Part shown: in pieces, positions 1-10,581 of the stretch
How the letters are laid out: each line of letters starts with the position of its first letter
Numbering within the stretch: the stretch's first letter is position 1
Source of the DNA: Phanerochaete sordida
Lineage: Eukaryota; Basidiomycota; Agaricomycetes; Polyporales; Phanerochaetaceae
Direction of reading: 5' to 3'
Assembly (NCBI GenBank): GCA_019973155.2
Contig: BPQB01000074.1
Coordinates: 107,948 to 171,947, forward strand
DNA: 64,000 nt
Position numbers and translations under genes: made by a program
The notes under the pieces: model-generated
What the model was told of the DNA's origin: nothing
Seen by the model: the letters and a program-made list of their open reading frames with translations, nothing else
The model's database searches: none

Positions 1-1268
1 AATCGGAGGGGAAATGGTGGATATACATACCTGCAAAAGCGAAAAGTGGCCTTTGGTTTGCTTCTGGGCACTTCAGAACACCGAAGTGAAAGCAGGTATG
101 TGCCTGGCTGCTGTAGGATAGGAAGACAGGTCCGGACCTCTCAAACATGTCAGTACATCTTTGTAGGGCTTGTATGTAGCAGGAATTGATCCAATACTGC
201 GTGGATCCTTTTGGGTAGCTGCATATATGGTGTTTTGGGGCCAAAGTGCCCAAAAATGCGCATTCAAGAGCCAGGAACATTTCATTCCCACTATCCTACA
301 GCTCCGAGACGTTGGATATAGCGTTATATAGCACCCATACACATTGTGGCACAGCCCCAGCAAGATTGGACCGCTGTGGAAGCTGCAGGAGCCTGGGGAA
401 TGCCCCCTGAACGCGATTTTGGAGGGTTTTGACCCCCTGTATAGATTCCCCTACGTGTTACACGCGTCAAAACACCTTTCCCATGGTACTACATACCAAT
501 GACACGTAAACGACGCGTCCGACACGTCAGGGACGCGATGAGGAAGGTATGGAAGCCCCTGTCCCTGGCGCATTAATTCCCCGAAATTCGAGGATACTTC
601 CCAGGATATTGCTGGGCCCTAAGACCGCCCTGGGACTCTCCATATGGGCTCTCCCCATGCTATAGTACCTATACGACGCGCTGTACCGTGCCCACACCCC
701 ATTGAAGGCCCAAGGGTGCCCCAGTGCACGCATTTGAAATTCGTTGAAATTCCAGTTAATTCCGTAATATATTCGCATACCCTGGGGAACCCCCACAGAT
801 GAGGTTTAGTACTACAATACCTTCTAGCTACGGTATCTACCACTTTGCCCCATGCTCCTGGCTCTGGAGGGAGCAGGGGAGCAGCAGGAATACCCCTGCC
901 AGCCAAATTCTCGCTTATGGCGCTTATTTCCGTTTTGGGCAGGTGCCCAGCTTGGTGGCGCTAGGGCGCCAAATGCTTTCATCGCCGGCTCCCGGCGGGT
1001 ATTTTGCGAATAGCGGGCTCAGTTTTGATCGGGAGGGGTCCCTGTCAATGAGAGATATGATATTTTCTATGTTCTCTACAACTTTGGTTTTCTGACATAT
1101 GACCCCGGAAAAACATATGCCTTTTTAAAAAGAAGTCCCTCCCCTTTTGGCCCACATACCCCTGGTAGCATTTTTTGCAAAACGACTTACTACTATACTA
1201 GCTGCTTTTACAAAAACGCTACATGGACGGCTGCGGCCAGCGTCATTTTGAGTCCCCTGGGCAGAGGT
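1..1268. other. No gene recognised
   Basis: Short open frames occur on both strands but none continues across a believable splice site or resembles a known family. The right edge (about 1090-1220) is AT-richer than the rest. It may be decayed repeat or ordinary intergenic DNA. Confidence 0.4.
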
Positions 1269-2441
1269 TCAGGTGAACCGAACGTCAAGTCGGGCGTTGG
1301 GGACGTGCCACCCCGGCATGCGCCGGAAGGCCTCCTGCCAGATGTCTTCGATGGCTGGGCCCTGGTCGGGGGCGCGGTCGATGTCGAGGGACATTTCGAT
1401 GGTCCGGAGGTTCGGAGCGCGCTGGGTGGTGGTGCTGATGATGTCGGCCAGCAGGAAGAAGGTGAGGGCCCCGCAGAGGTCGACATAGTTCCTGGGCCTG
1501 GAGAGGATGACGATGACGAGGCGCTCGAGGGTCGAAGGGGTCGTCCCTAGCATCCTCATGAGGGGCCGGGTGGAGGCCTCGGCCTCGCCGCTCCATTCGC
1601 GGGGGGCGAACGGGACCGTGGCGATGAGTTCGCGCATCTCGCTGTTCCTGCCCAGGTCGATGTGGAGGGCGGGGGCCTCCTCGTACTGATCCGCGTAGAC
1701 GGGCGCGAGATCGATTGTGAGGCATCTGACGTTTGGGCCTGAGCTGGCGAGGCACCTGTTGATGAGGGGTGTCTTGTCCAGGGTGCAATGTCCGAGATGG
1801 AGCGTGCTGGCCTTGAGGGTTTTCGTCATGAGGGGGTCTGAGAGTAAGGTGCAGAAGGGAATGTCGACCTCCTTCGTGACCCGGATCGTGAGGTCGTCTA
1901 CGTGCGTGGCTGAGGGCAGGAAGCAGACTAGTGCGTCGACCGCGGAGGTGGTTTCGTTGAGGTCGATGGACAGCGTGCGGACGGTGTTGAGGGCAGGGAA
2001 GGTCGGGGCTGCGATGTAGAACCTGAACGGGATGTGGCAGCTTAGCGCTTCCAGCCTGACGGACTCGAGGCGGGGGAACTTGGCACAGAAGTGAATCACG
2101 TCCTCCGGATTGACGACGGCGTCGGAAGGCAGCGCACGGTGCGAGAGGCTGACCCGTCCGTTGAAGCGCAGCTGCCGGACGAGTGGGCGTAGGCCTGACT
2201 CCGCACCGAACGGCAGCTCAGAGAATTGGAATGCGCGCCCGCCGTGATAGGCCGGGATGGTGGTGTCGCGAAAGATAGCAGGCCGGGCGAGGTACATGAG
2301 TCGCGGACCCAAGTGCGCGAGCCGGAGGGCTTCGACGAGCGTCATGCCTTGGACAGCGTCGACAAGGATGGGCTCGAGCACCTCGTCCGGGAGATGCGGC
2401 ATGGGGCCCTCTTGCTCGCCTGTCGTCTCGCTGTGTTTCAT
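1269..2441 (-). CDS. F-box-like / LRR-like protein, single exon
   Basis: One uninterrupted 390-residue frame starting at an ATG at 2441. Residues about 15-30 read LPDEVLEPILVDAV, which fits the first helix of an F-box-like domain. A conserved-looking 'LA...RPAIFRD' segment follows near residue 50. The rest has the leucine-rich, irregularly repeating pattern of Agaricomycete F-box proteins. By family analogy it would be the substrate-recognition subunit of an SCF ubiquitin ligase; the substrate is unknown. It lacks the MH-x-AL start and the phase-0 intron of the array at 48-63 kb, so it belongs to another subfamily. The family call is inferred from motif shape. Confidence 0.6.
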   Translation of the reverse strand: MKHSETTGEQEGPMPHLPDEVLEPILVDAVQGMTLVEALRLAHLGPRLMYLARPAIFRDTTIPAYHGGRAFQFSELPFGAESGLRPLVRQLRFNGRVSLSHRALPSDAVVNPEDVIHFCAKFPRLESVRLEALSCHIPFRFYIAAPTFPALNTVRTLSIDLNETTSAVDALVCFLPSATHVDDLTIRVTKEVDIPFCTLLSDPLMTKTLKASTLHLGHCTLDKTPLINRCLASSGPNVRCLTIDLAPVYADQYEEAPALHIDLGRNSEMRELIATVPFAPREWSGEAEASTRPLMRMLGTTPSTLERLVIVILSRPRNYVDLCGALTFFLLADIISTTTQRAPNLRTIEMSLDIDRAPDQGPAIEDIWQEAFRRMPGWHVPNARLDVRFT

Positions 2442-3928
2442 GCTGTGAGTCGTGGTTTGCCGGTGAAGTGGGGCGCGACATACGTCTGGTGCTCTCGCTC
2501 GATTCTCGCGCCCGCCAGTCGCCGGAGACGTGCGATGGTTCTGCCCAGGGCTCGCGTCATGGCCTCTCTGGTGGGCATTGTTCGGTTTGTGGCTGGGGTA
2601 TGGATGAGTTCTGGTCGCTTATGTGGTGTCAGGACGTGTCTGCCAGTGTCTGCCACTCACGCAAGCGCCTTCGCGTAACGTCGGCTGCCCGCATGCGCGA
2701 GAGTCAGCCTTCGCCCGCTCGCATGGGCCATCGTCGGCCTGTAGTGCGGGTTCCTTGCGAGCCGCGTTGCCCCGCCGGGCGTGCTGCTTCTGGGGTCCGC
2801 GCCCTCCGAGTGCTAAGTGGTCGTGATACGCCCGCACTCGGTGGATCTGTGTGCGGGGAAATGGCGGTGAGCTGTTGCTCGCGTGCCGTTAGTCGGTGTC
2901 TTACGAGTGCGGCCGACCAGTTAATATATCCATACTGGTGCGGGTGTGATGCCGTAGCCGTCGCGGTGAGGGGCAGCGTGATGTCGTTGATTCTTTGTTC
3001 CCTTTTCGTGTCGCCGGAGGCGGGTTAAGGCCCGGCCTCCGTATGGTGGCCAGTACGCCTGTGCCCGTCATCGGTTTGCGGCCCTGTGTGTGGCGTGAGT
3101 GGTTTAGGGAGACCCGCCCGCCCCAAACGAGGAGGGGGGGCGTGACTCTGTCTGCGCGCTGGAGGCGCGCCGCGTCGGTGTCGGCTCCGCGTGGCGGCGT
3201 GAATCTCGTAGTCGCGGTGATGGCGGGAACTCGCGGGCGGTGAAAAGCTCCCACGTTTTAGCCGGAGATCGCGCTGTCGGTTTCAGGGCTGTGCCCACAT
3301 GGTGGTGGTTGCCCTGTCCCCCCGATGCCCAGCGCCTCCGGTTGGGGCCGTAGGTAAATCGGGCGAGCCCTAACCAATATGGCAATTCCTGGTTCATGAC
3401 GCCGCGAATAGATTAAATTCTTCGCTTCAGTTGCATGTTGGCGCCGCACTCCGGTCCCTGCAGCGTTTGCTTCGCCATCAGAAAGTCGTCGAAGGTTTGG
3501 TAGGTGGCAGGTTCTCGATGTGGGCTCCAAGTCGCCGTGTTTGTTTGACGCTTCTTCCTTATTTTAGTAATTGTTGGCGTTCCGTCGGTCGTGTCCCGCT
3601 TTGTTCTGACGCGGCCGCCGTCGATTCCCCAAGGTCGCTAGGGTCTAGAATGAGACCTTGCGGCCCTATGCCGTAGGCGTCCCTGCTTTCCGGCTGCGGT
3701 GCCTCAGCGTTGTCCACGCCGCTGTCGCTTGTCTTTGATGGTCGCGCGGGATGCTGTTGGCGCGTGTGCGTTCCGCTCACTGTTCCATTCTTTCGCCCGC
3801 CCTAGCTTTTTCACGTCCGCCCGTAGGTCCCATTTGTCAGACGAATGCTTCGGCTCGTGCGGCCGGTGTTTATTCCCGCTCGGGCTGTGTGACTCCCAGC
3901 GGTGAGCTACATTCTCTGGTAGGCCCCC
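2442..3928. other. Intergenic, no gene recognised
   Basis: GC-rich spacer with overlapping open frames on both strands. None has a recognisable motif or a coherent splice pattern. Confidence 0.4.
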
Positions 3929-5044
3929 TCAAGCGAGCGTGAGCGTGGGCCTGAGCTCTTCGCATGTTTCTCTCCAGGTCCGGCTTCGTTCCAGGATGTG
4001 TCCCCAATGCGCCGCTCTGTCAGTCGCACTGGAGCCCTGAGTTCCCGCCGTGAACGTGATCTTAACTTGGACGCGGAGGAGCGGGGCGAGGAGGGCCCGT
4101 ACTGGGAAGCGCGCCATCGCTTTGATGAACGCTCCCCGCGTGTCGCACTCGTTCCAGAACACGACGTGTACCTCCTCGACGCGTTTGGGTATTGAGCGGA
4201 GCATGTCCCGGGCGGGCGAGAGGTGCGCGGAGGGGTCGTACCCGCTCGTGTAGCCAAGGATGGGGATGTAGACGTCCAGCTCTCGCAGCTGGTGCAGGCC
4301 GGTGAGGTCAGCACGAACCGGTCCGAGAATTTCGTAGTGGAGTTGTGGGGTGGGGAAGAGTTCGATGCTGAGGTGTCTGAGGGTCGACGCGGTTTTTCTG
4401 AGGAGGACGTTGATGCCGTCGAGCTGGTCAACGCCGCTGCGTTTGACTCGCAGCTCGCGGATGGGTAGGTCGCGGCGGCGGAGGTAGTGCTGCAGGTGGG
4501 CCATGCTGACCGAGTCGAGCTGTCCGTCTGGTCCTTCGATGTTAAGAGTTTGGAGGTTACGGAAGCGTGTGGCCACGCTGGCGACTGCGGGCAAGGTGAC
4601 CTCAATGGCGGGAGATGCGATGGTGAGGGAGTGGACCGTGTCGGGCCCCATAGGTGCGTCTTGCGCGAATGGGCCCTCCAGGGCAACGTCGAGGCCCCTG
4701 AGAGTGACGTCGGTGACGAAGGGCGTGGCGTTGCAGAGGTCCATGATTTCCCGAGGGGAGATGATTCTGTCTTGAATGTCTCTCTGGTCGTCGGAGAGGC
4801 CGCGCTCGGAGATCGTGAGTCGGCATACGTATTCCGCTTGGTATTTTGAGCTGGCGAACCAGGCTATCGCGTTCGCGACCGGTGGGCCTTCGTCTGCGAC
4901 GTAGACGGTGGTGTTTCGCATCAGCTCTGGGACGATGGCTGCAGCGAAGGCTCTTGCAGTGCCCGCCAGGGCCCAAGCGTCGTCGCGCGTTCCGTGCGTG
5001 AGGACCGCGCTGACAATACCCCCGAGGGCATGTTTCTGCTTCAC
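3929..5044 (-). CDS. F-box-like protein, 5' end unresolved
   Basis: An open frame of about 371 residues. The beginning (HALGGIVSAVL ... DAWALAGTARAFA ... PELMRNTTVYV) fits the F-box-like helices of Agaricomycete F-box proteins, followed by a leucine-rich C-terminal half ending ELRPTLTLA. The first codon of the longest frame is GTG, not ATG. In the same frame a TGA lies about ten codons further upstream with no ATG between, so an upstream exon or a small frame-breaking change is likely. An ATG at 5114 opens a neighbouring frame for 37 codons across the same place, but joining it would need an intron of only 28 bp. Role by analogy: SCF substrate receptor. Possibly decayed at its 5' end. Confidence 0.5.
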   Translation of the reverse strand: MKQKHALGGIVSAVLTHGTRDDAWALAGTARAFAAAIVPELMRNTTVYVADEGPPVANAIAWFASSKYQAEYVCRLTISERGLSDDQRDIQDRIISPREIMDLCNATPFVTDVTLRGLDVALEGPFAQDAPMGPDTVHSLTIASPAIEVTLPAVASVATRFRNLQTLNIEGPDGQLDSVSMAHLQHYLRRRDLPIRELRVKRSGVDQLDGINVLLRKTASTLRHLSIELFPTPQLHYEILGPVRADLTGLHQLRELDVYIPILGYTSGYDPSAHLSPARDMLRSIPKRVEEVHVVFWNECDTRGAFIKAMARFPVRALLAPLLRVQVKITFTAGTQGSSATDRAAHWGHILERSRTWRETCEELRPTLTLA

Positions 5045-5114
5045 TTCTCGGGTCAGCGACGTTCACAGGTTGGTCATGTCCGTTGGGCCTACTGATGTGT
5101 CCGATGAGCGACAT

Positions 5115-5483
5115 TGCACGCGGTGGGCCGACGTTTCTTGTCGCCTTGGTGGCCTGCGCAGCGTAAGTTCAGTGTTGCTGCCTGGGCGAGCCGCCTGCGG
5201 TGTTAGAGCTGCGCTGCTGGTTGGCGTCCGCCCGGTCGTTTCCTCTGTTTAGCTCATTTTCGTAAGGTTGCCTATTGGTAGGCCACCTCTCCGATTAGCT
5301 TTGCTCGTGATCCCTGTGCGCGTTGCCGCCGTTTTTGTTTCTCTAGCGGCCCACTTTACTCTGTTTCTTAGGGTTTGGTCGGGTACCATGTTTTATTACT
5401 CGAGCGGGTAGTATACTAAGGAGCGGCGGAGAGCTACAGCCCCGTCTGACGCGTTCCCATTCTCCTCAAGCCCTATCTTGTGG
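5115..5483. other. Intergenic, no gene recognised
   Basis: No coding pattern or regulatory motif that can be supported. Confidence 0.4.
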
Positions 5484-6147
5484 TTAGGCTTGGCCGGTGA
5501 TGTCCGTGCTAATGTTCTGCTCGTCGTATTGCTGCTGGTGATCCTATGAGCGTGTATAGGAGGCATGAGGAAGCCTGGCGTACCTCGGACTGCGCCAGCT
5601 TTGTGAAGTGTCCTGGCGATGGGCCGTTCATGTGCCTTAGAGCGTACAGAGCCCTGTCAATTTTGAATTGGCGGGTCCGATTGGAGAACCGGTAGCGTTC
5701 GACGGCTGACGGCTTCGCCGATCGAGACGGGACTGCAACGTAGCAGTTGCTGATCTCTTCGCCCACAGTCCTCTCGAGGCGGAAGATGTAGTGGTCGAAG
5801 GCCATGGCGGCGACCTCCTTGACTTGGGCGAGGCCGCGGGCGCCTTCAATTTGGACCCAGAGTCCGTGGCGGATTTTGTCGCCTGGGAGTTGGGTAAGGA
5901 CGAGGGGAACGGCTGGGGACGAGAGCAGGCCATGGATGTATCGGGCTTCATCCTCGGAGCACTTGCAGCCCGCCGGGCTGAGCGTGCGCCACGCTGGATG
6001 CGGGCTGACGTGTAGGGTAGTCGGGGCTTGTCGCGCTGGACGAAGGCTGCGGAGGGCTGTGGGAGTAGGCTCATATCAGTTCTCCTGTAGGGGCTTATTG
6101 GAGGAGTTCCGCGCCGTCGGCCAAGACTGACCTATGGGGCCTGGCAT
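5484..6147 (-). CDS. Uncharacterised protein, three exons, 16-nt first exon
   Basis: The main open stretch (5584-6056) has coding-like composition with strong C/G at third positions, but no ATG at its 5' end. Upstream, CACCATGCC at about 6141-6151 gives an ATG at 6147. Exon 1 would be 6132-6147 (16 nt), the intron 6057-6131 (75 bp, GTCAGT...CCCACAG), exon 2 6056-5584, a second intron 5544-5583 (GTACGC...CTCATAG, only 40 bp) and exon 3 5543-5484 ending in TAA. The exons sum to 549 nt, about 182 residues. Segments such as DEARYIHGLLSSPAVPLVL and KIRHGLWVQIEGARGLA look like a folded globular domain. I do not recognise the family and assign no function. The very short second intron is the weakest point; reading through it stops at 5509. 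Confidence 0.45.
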
Positions 6148-7318
6148 GGTGTAGCAGGATGTAATGAGCGTTGTGGTTTGTTGACTGTCGTGTGGGTGGT
6201 TTGGGCTGGTGGTGTCCCATGTTGGGCCCGCGTTTTAACCCGGCCCTGGTGTTGGGCGTTTCTCTGGCTGTCATTTTGTGTGTGATACGTGAGCTGCGGT
6301 GAGGACGGTGCTTCGCGAAGCTTAAGGCGTGGCAGCCGCAAGGATTAGCATATGTCTGTGTCTCACCGTGAGCGGGTGACATGGCCGTACACTTACGAGG
6401 TCTGTCCCTGTCGTGTCTGGCCGGGTGGACACGGTGGTTGTCGGTGTCAGTATGTGGCCCGTGGGTCAGCAGGTCGGTCGCTATTACGCCGAATCTGGTG
6501 CGGGAGCGCCCATCCGCCTCCGGGCCGTGCGCTGATGCGCCGCTGTAACCAGCGCAACGTCGGGACCCCCGCGCGCGCTATTCTTGGCTCGCGAGGAGCG
6601 CCCCGTACCTCCAAGGCGCCGGCAGCATAGGCGCCTGTTGTATGGGTGACGCGTCGTCCTCAAGCCCGGGGCAGGTGGGGCGAGTCGGGGTATCGCTCAG
6701 GCTCATTGACTTGCAGGCACGCTGGTCTTCCTCTTCAGCGTTGTCTGGGCTTTGTTGCGGGCTCGTCTGCTACGTCCAGACAGGGTTGCAGCTCAGTACA
6801 GTTCGCGCTACGAGTGCGTCGTTGGAGGGTGGGTGCCTGGGGTGTGCGTCGTACTTCGGGACCTGCTGTTGCTCCCGTCGGCGATACTTTCGCGCTTGGG
6901 GTCTCGTTCAGCAGTCTGGTCGGCCCAGGTCGTTCGACTATGGGGTTGGTCCGTGGGGCCTTGCGCCCTTGCCCGCTGAGTCTGCGAGCACGTTGTTGCG
7001 GTCTATCATCATCACACACCGCTACGGGGCGCAGTGTCGCAGCTTTCACGTTCTTATGTCACTCTTTTTCGGGGCCCCTGGGGTTCTGGGTACGTTGTTA
7101 TGAGTGCTCGGTTCGTCTCATGGGCCGCAAGGCTACGTTTTTAGGACTGGGTCTGTCCAAGCGCCTCTCCTCATGGTGGTGGTAGGAGATCAAGGGGCGC
7201 TCATCGGGGTTGTATCGCGACGCGTATTTACGCCAGATGCCATCCACGGCGGTGTTGCGCTGCATGGAGCAGCAGGGAGCAGCTCGGGCCTCCTACGCGC
7301 TCGCCTGTAGTCTCGTTC
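6148..7318. other. Intergenic, no gene recognised
   Basis: Several overlapping frames on both strands, none with a recognisable motif. Confidence 0.35.
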
Positions 7319-7425
7319 CCAGACGTTCGATCCCCACCTGAACCAAACTCCGACAGGACCAGCCTGTCGGGAACCTAATCGGGTCTACAACCCGTGAAAG
7401 GTTCAGTTGGGGATCGAACGTCTGG
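7319..7425. repeat. Fold-back hairpin (26-bp arms)
   Basis: Bases 7319-7344 and 7400-7425 are inverted copies (26 bp, one mismatch). Inside the loop lies a smaller perfect hairpin, CGACAGG (7351-7357) with CCTGTCG (7363-7369). The structure has no tRNA cloverleaf. Its right arm touches the outer edge of the larger inverted repeat 7420-8201, so the two are probably parts of one element. Confidence 0.75.
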
Positions 7426-8201
7426 TGAGTTTGAACCGCGCGGGTGTGGGTCATCCCCCACGTGGCCTCGTCGCGTACTACTTTCACGGCCGGACGCCTG
7501 CTCCTTCCCCGCGCATACCACCATAGTCCGTCTCCTCCACCCTCCCTATCTATGCCACACCGCGCCTAGCTAGCTCTATCCACCGAGCGGCCGCCAGCAG
7601 ACGCGATCTCCTCTCCGCCATGGTCGCAATTCTCGCAGACAGCAACCAATACTTCGACTTGCGTCAAGCTCTGCATGACACGCGTTCCGCGAAGGCTGCG
7701 GAGCGCGACAGCCTTCTAACTATCGCGTAAAGCGTGGCGTACATCCTCAGATTCCGCCAGAAGGCCGGCTAGGAAGGGCGGCGACAATGGCCTTCAAGTG
7801 CGTAGCTGGAGTTATGCATATATGCGCCCATCTGACAGGCTGCCCACCAGTGCGCATGAAGCCGTCATTGAGCAGGCAGTATCTCGGAAGGTAAGCTCGC
7901 GATTGCTCCCCCGATATCTCCGCCATCTCACGGTCCTAGTCATCGTGTATAGAGCTCAGTTCACGCGGTGTCCCTCCCCCGCCAGGAGCCGCGGTGACGC
8001 GGTCCTATGCCTCAGTCCGAAGCTTCAGCCCCATATTCTAGCCAACATTATCATATTGTACAACTATATACATGTTCTCAATGGAATGGCAGTGCACTCT
8101 TATCCATGGCGACGGGAGGAGGGTGCGAGAGTAGGGCAGCAGCGAGCTGAGCGTCGGCACGTGGGGATGACCCACACCCGCACGGTTCAATTTCACCAGA
8201 C
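7420..8201. mobile_element. Candidate non-autonomous element with inverted terminal repeats
   Basis: The stretch 7420-7464 (starting GTCTGGTGA) and the stretch 8158-8201 (ending TCACCAGAC) are inverted copies over about 44 bp, with three mismatches and one extra base. They bound about 690 bp that encodes nothing recognisable. No target-site duplication is evident. It could be a MITE or fold-back transposon relic, or an inverted segmental duplication. Confidence 0.45.
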
Positions 8202-9645
8202 TTTGTAGCGCAGGTAGGGCTTCGCCATATTAAATCTCCGCCGATGCCCGCACCGGCAGCATTGATCGCAGATCAACTCCGCAAGGAGGCTGCCGTGGAT
8301 GCGCTCGCAAAGGCAGGGAACGAGACTAGCTCGCCTGCGCCACGAAGCCTTCGGAGTTTCAAGAGCTTCGGCGCTCGGGCGCCGGCTGGTCTTTCTTCCG
8401 CTCTCCTCCAAACTCACGCGAGTCACTCACACGCAAGTCCGGATCTGGCGGATGTGGCCGAGGATGTACCTACAACAGCCCGTAGGTCCCGTGCCTAGAG
8501 CGCTGCCGGACTTACCCTGCACCGCCACGCTCGCCGCCGCGGGCGCGCGACGGGCCAGCGAAGAGTCAGAACGCCGCGCCGCACGCGACGTGCCTCTCGA
8601 GCGACCTTATGCGCGCGACACCCGTGCGCGACTGTGCCATTGGCGGTGTACTGCAGTGCATGCGTGTCCACGGCCGGGTTCGCAGCGAACCCACCCTAGA
8701 TCCAATGCGCCCACGACCGCACCTCGCAACAATGCCCGCAGCCGTTTACTGTTCCGAATTCGCGTTCGGAACTGTGTTACAACCATCGGGCACAGTTCTC
8801 TGCAGGTATTCCTTGACCCGCTAAATGCTCAGACTAGCAGCTTGTAGGACACGCCGCGCGCACGACGCCAGCGCGCCCCGGCCGCACGCCAACGCCGTGG
8901 CGCTCTACAGCTCTTACGGACAAGCACCCCGCGCCGAGCTCACTTCCGGGCGGCCCGCGATCCCCACCGCACCTTCTCTTACCCCTGCACCAGGGAAACC
9001 GAGCAGGTGCCCACACGTCTTTCGACGCTCCCGCCCCAGCCTCCGACCGCGCGCGGCCCTGAGACATGGGCTCGTGCGCCGCACCGGGGCGCACGGCGGC
9101 GCGTGGTGGCGCGCTACGAATGCGTCAGTCGCGGTCCGTGCGGCGTTGGGCGTGTCGGACGAACTAGCGGGCGCGTTCGCCTCCGTGTCGGACGAAGCAC
9201 GCGCGAGTGCGGTCGCAATCTGACGCTGCTGGCCGCACGGAGAGGCAAGCGTGACGCTTTCTTGTGGCACAATCAAGCATCTGACGTCTACAGACGGTTC
9301 ACTGGCGACGGACGCCATCATCTGGCCCCCGGTGCTCGTGATGGCACACTGGGATGGGGGACGCGCATCACGCTTGCGGCGCGCATCGGTGATGTGCTGG
9401 CTAATGTCCGTGGCTGAGCGACAATTGATTCGCTGACACCTGCGGTGGAGTGCCGAGAAGGTGGTCCACGACCTACATCCAGTGTCGCCAGCTAACTATT
9501 CTGTCATTAGGCACGTTAGCTATCGCCCCAATCACTCCCGACGAAGCAGTTTGGGGCAGACGCCACATGCGAGCTGCTACCTCTGCCGCGCACAGCGCCG
9601 CCACCCAGAAAGCCCGGATACGGCTTGCCAAGGCGCCCCGCGACA
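8202..9645. other. Intergenic, no gene recognised
   Basis: Very GC-rich with many overlapping open frames but no family motif and no consistent intron pattern. The right end is the promoter of the first secreted-protein gene. Confidence 0.35.
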
Positions 9646-9651
9646 TATATA
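9646..9651 (+). promoter_or_regulatory. TATA box of secreted-protein gene 1
   Basis: TATATA lies 82-87 bp upstream of the ATG at 9733, the position expected for a TATA-driven fungal gene. Confidence 0.5.
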
Positions 9652-9732
9652 GACCCCAAACGCGACTCTCAAATCTCCAGAACAACCTCGCTCTCTGCTG
9701 CACCCCATCCAGCTCGCACACACCCGATCGCC

Positions 9733-10581
9733 ATGCTCATGCGCACCACCACCCTGCTCGCCGCCTCCACCCTCGCCTTCGTCGGCGCGCACGCCGAGAG
9801 CCACACCGTGCACTTTGTGAACAAGTGCGCTCCCCTCTTCCTTGCTCCATCCTATGCGCTGACGCCGTGCGTGCCCTCCGCCCAGGTGCGGCTACGGCAC
9901 GGTGCGTCGCGCGCGGCCTAGCGTAGCCCGCGGGCGGAGCTAATGCATGTGGTGCGCGCAGCCGCTGCTCAAGGCCGCCGGCCGCACGCTCTCGACGGGC
10001 GCGGACTACCGCAGCAGCGGGCCGCTCGTCGCCGCCATCGCGTGCGTCGTCCTTCCCCTCCCACCCGCTCCCCTCCTCTCCTCGTCCGCCGCCCTCACTC
10101 GCCCCCCGCTGATTCGGCGCTGGGCAGCTTCCTGCAGACCGGGCACTGCGGCGACAACGGCGAGGGCTGCACGCTGCTCGAGACGACGCTCCAGAACCCG
10201 ACGCGTCCCGGCGGCGGCTCGAGCAGCGACGTCTCGCTCATCCCGCCGTGCGTCCGCGCCCGCCTCCTTGACTATTCTGGCTGACGGTGCGGATGGTTAG
10301 CCACAAGTTCAGCGTCGCGTCCGGCTTTGGATATTATGGCGGGTGCGACGGCGCGGGCGCGGACTGTAATTGCTTTACGCTGCGCATTTGAGAGGGATGG
10401 CTGACGAAGGTGCGCTGCAGGCAAAGACGCGAACTGCCCGACCGCGTTCCGCAAGCCGGACGACACGCACGTGCAGGTCGCGTGCCAGAGCAACGACGTG
10501 CGTCGCGCGCGCCTTCGCCTCTCCTGCACCAACTGATGCATCTGCGCGCAGGTCAACCTCGCGATCACGTTCTGCGAGTAG
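9733..10581 (+). CDS. Secreted cysteine-rich 'glycopeptide'/thaumatin-like protein, copy 1
   Basis: Seven exons: 9733-9824, 9886-9901 (16 nt), 9962-10041, 10128-10247, 10301-10365, 10421-10497 and 10552-10581. They sum to 480 nt, 159 residues, and all junctions keep frame. The N-terminus is a signal peptide (MLMRTTTLLAASTLAFVGAHA). The mature protein starts ESHTVHFVNK and carries eight cysteines in the family pattern: CGYGT; CGDNGEGC; CDGAGADC; then one each in NCPTAF, VAC and the C-terminal TFCE. Such proteins from polypores are, as I recall, usually labelled 'glycopeptide' and resemble small thaumatin-like proteins; the function is not established. Unlike most copies, the 14-nt exon encoding FLQTG is fused to the next exon here, so one intron has been lost or was never gained. 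Confidence 0.88.

Noticed and set aside
3929..5114. Joining an upstream ATG at 5114 to the F-box frame through a 28-bp intron
   Set aside because: The intron would be far below the shortest plausible size, so the 5' end is left unresolved.
7319..7425. Possible tRNA or structured RNA
   Set aside because: The fold is one long hairpin with a small inner hairpin; no cloverleaf arms, anticodon loop or tRNA box motifs.
8299..8847. Plus-strand open frame of 182 residues
   Set aside because: No recognisable domain, low-complexity Arg/Ala/Pro composition, no promoter or splice support.
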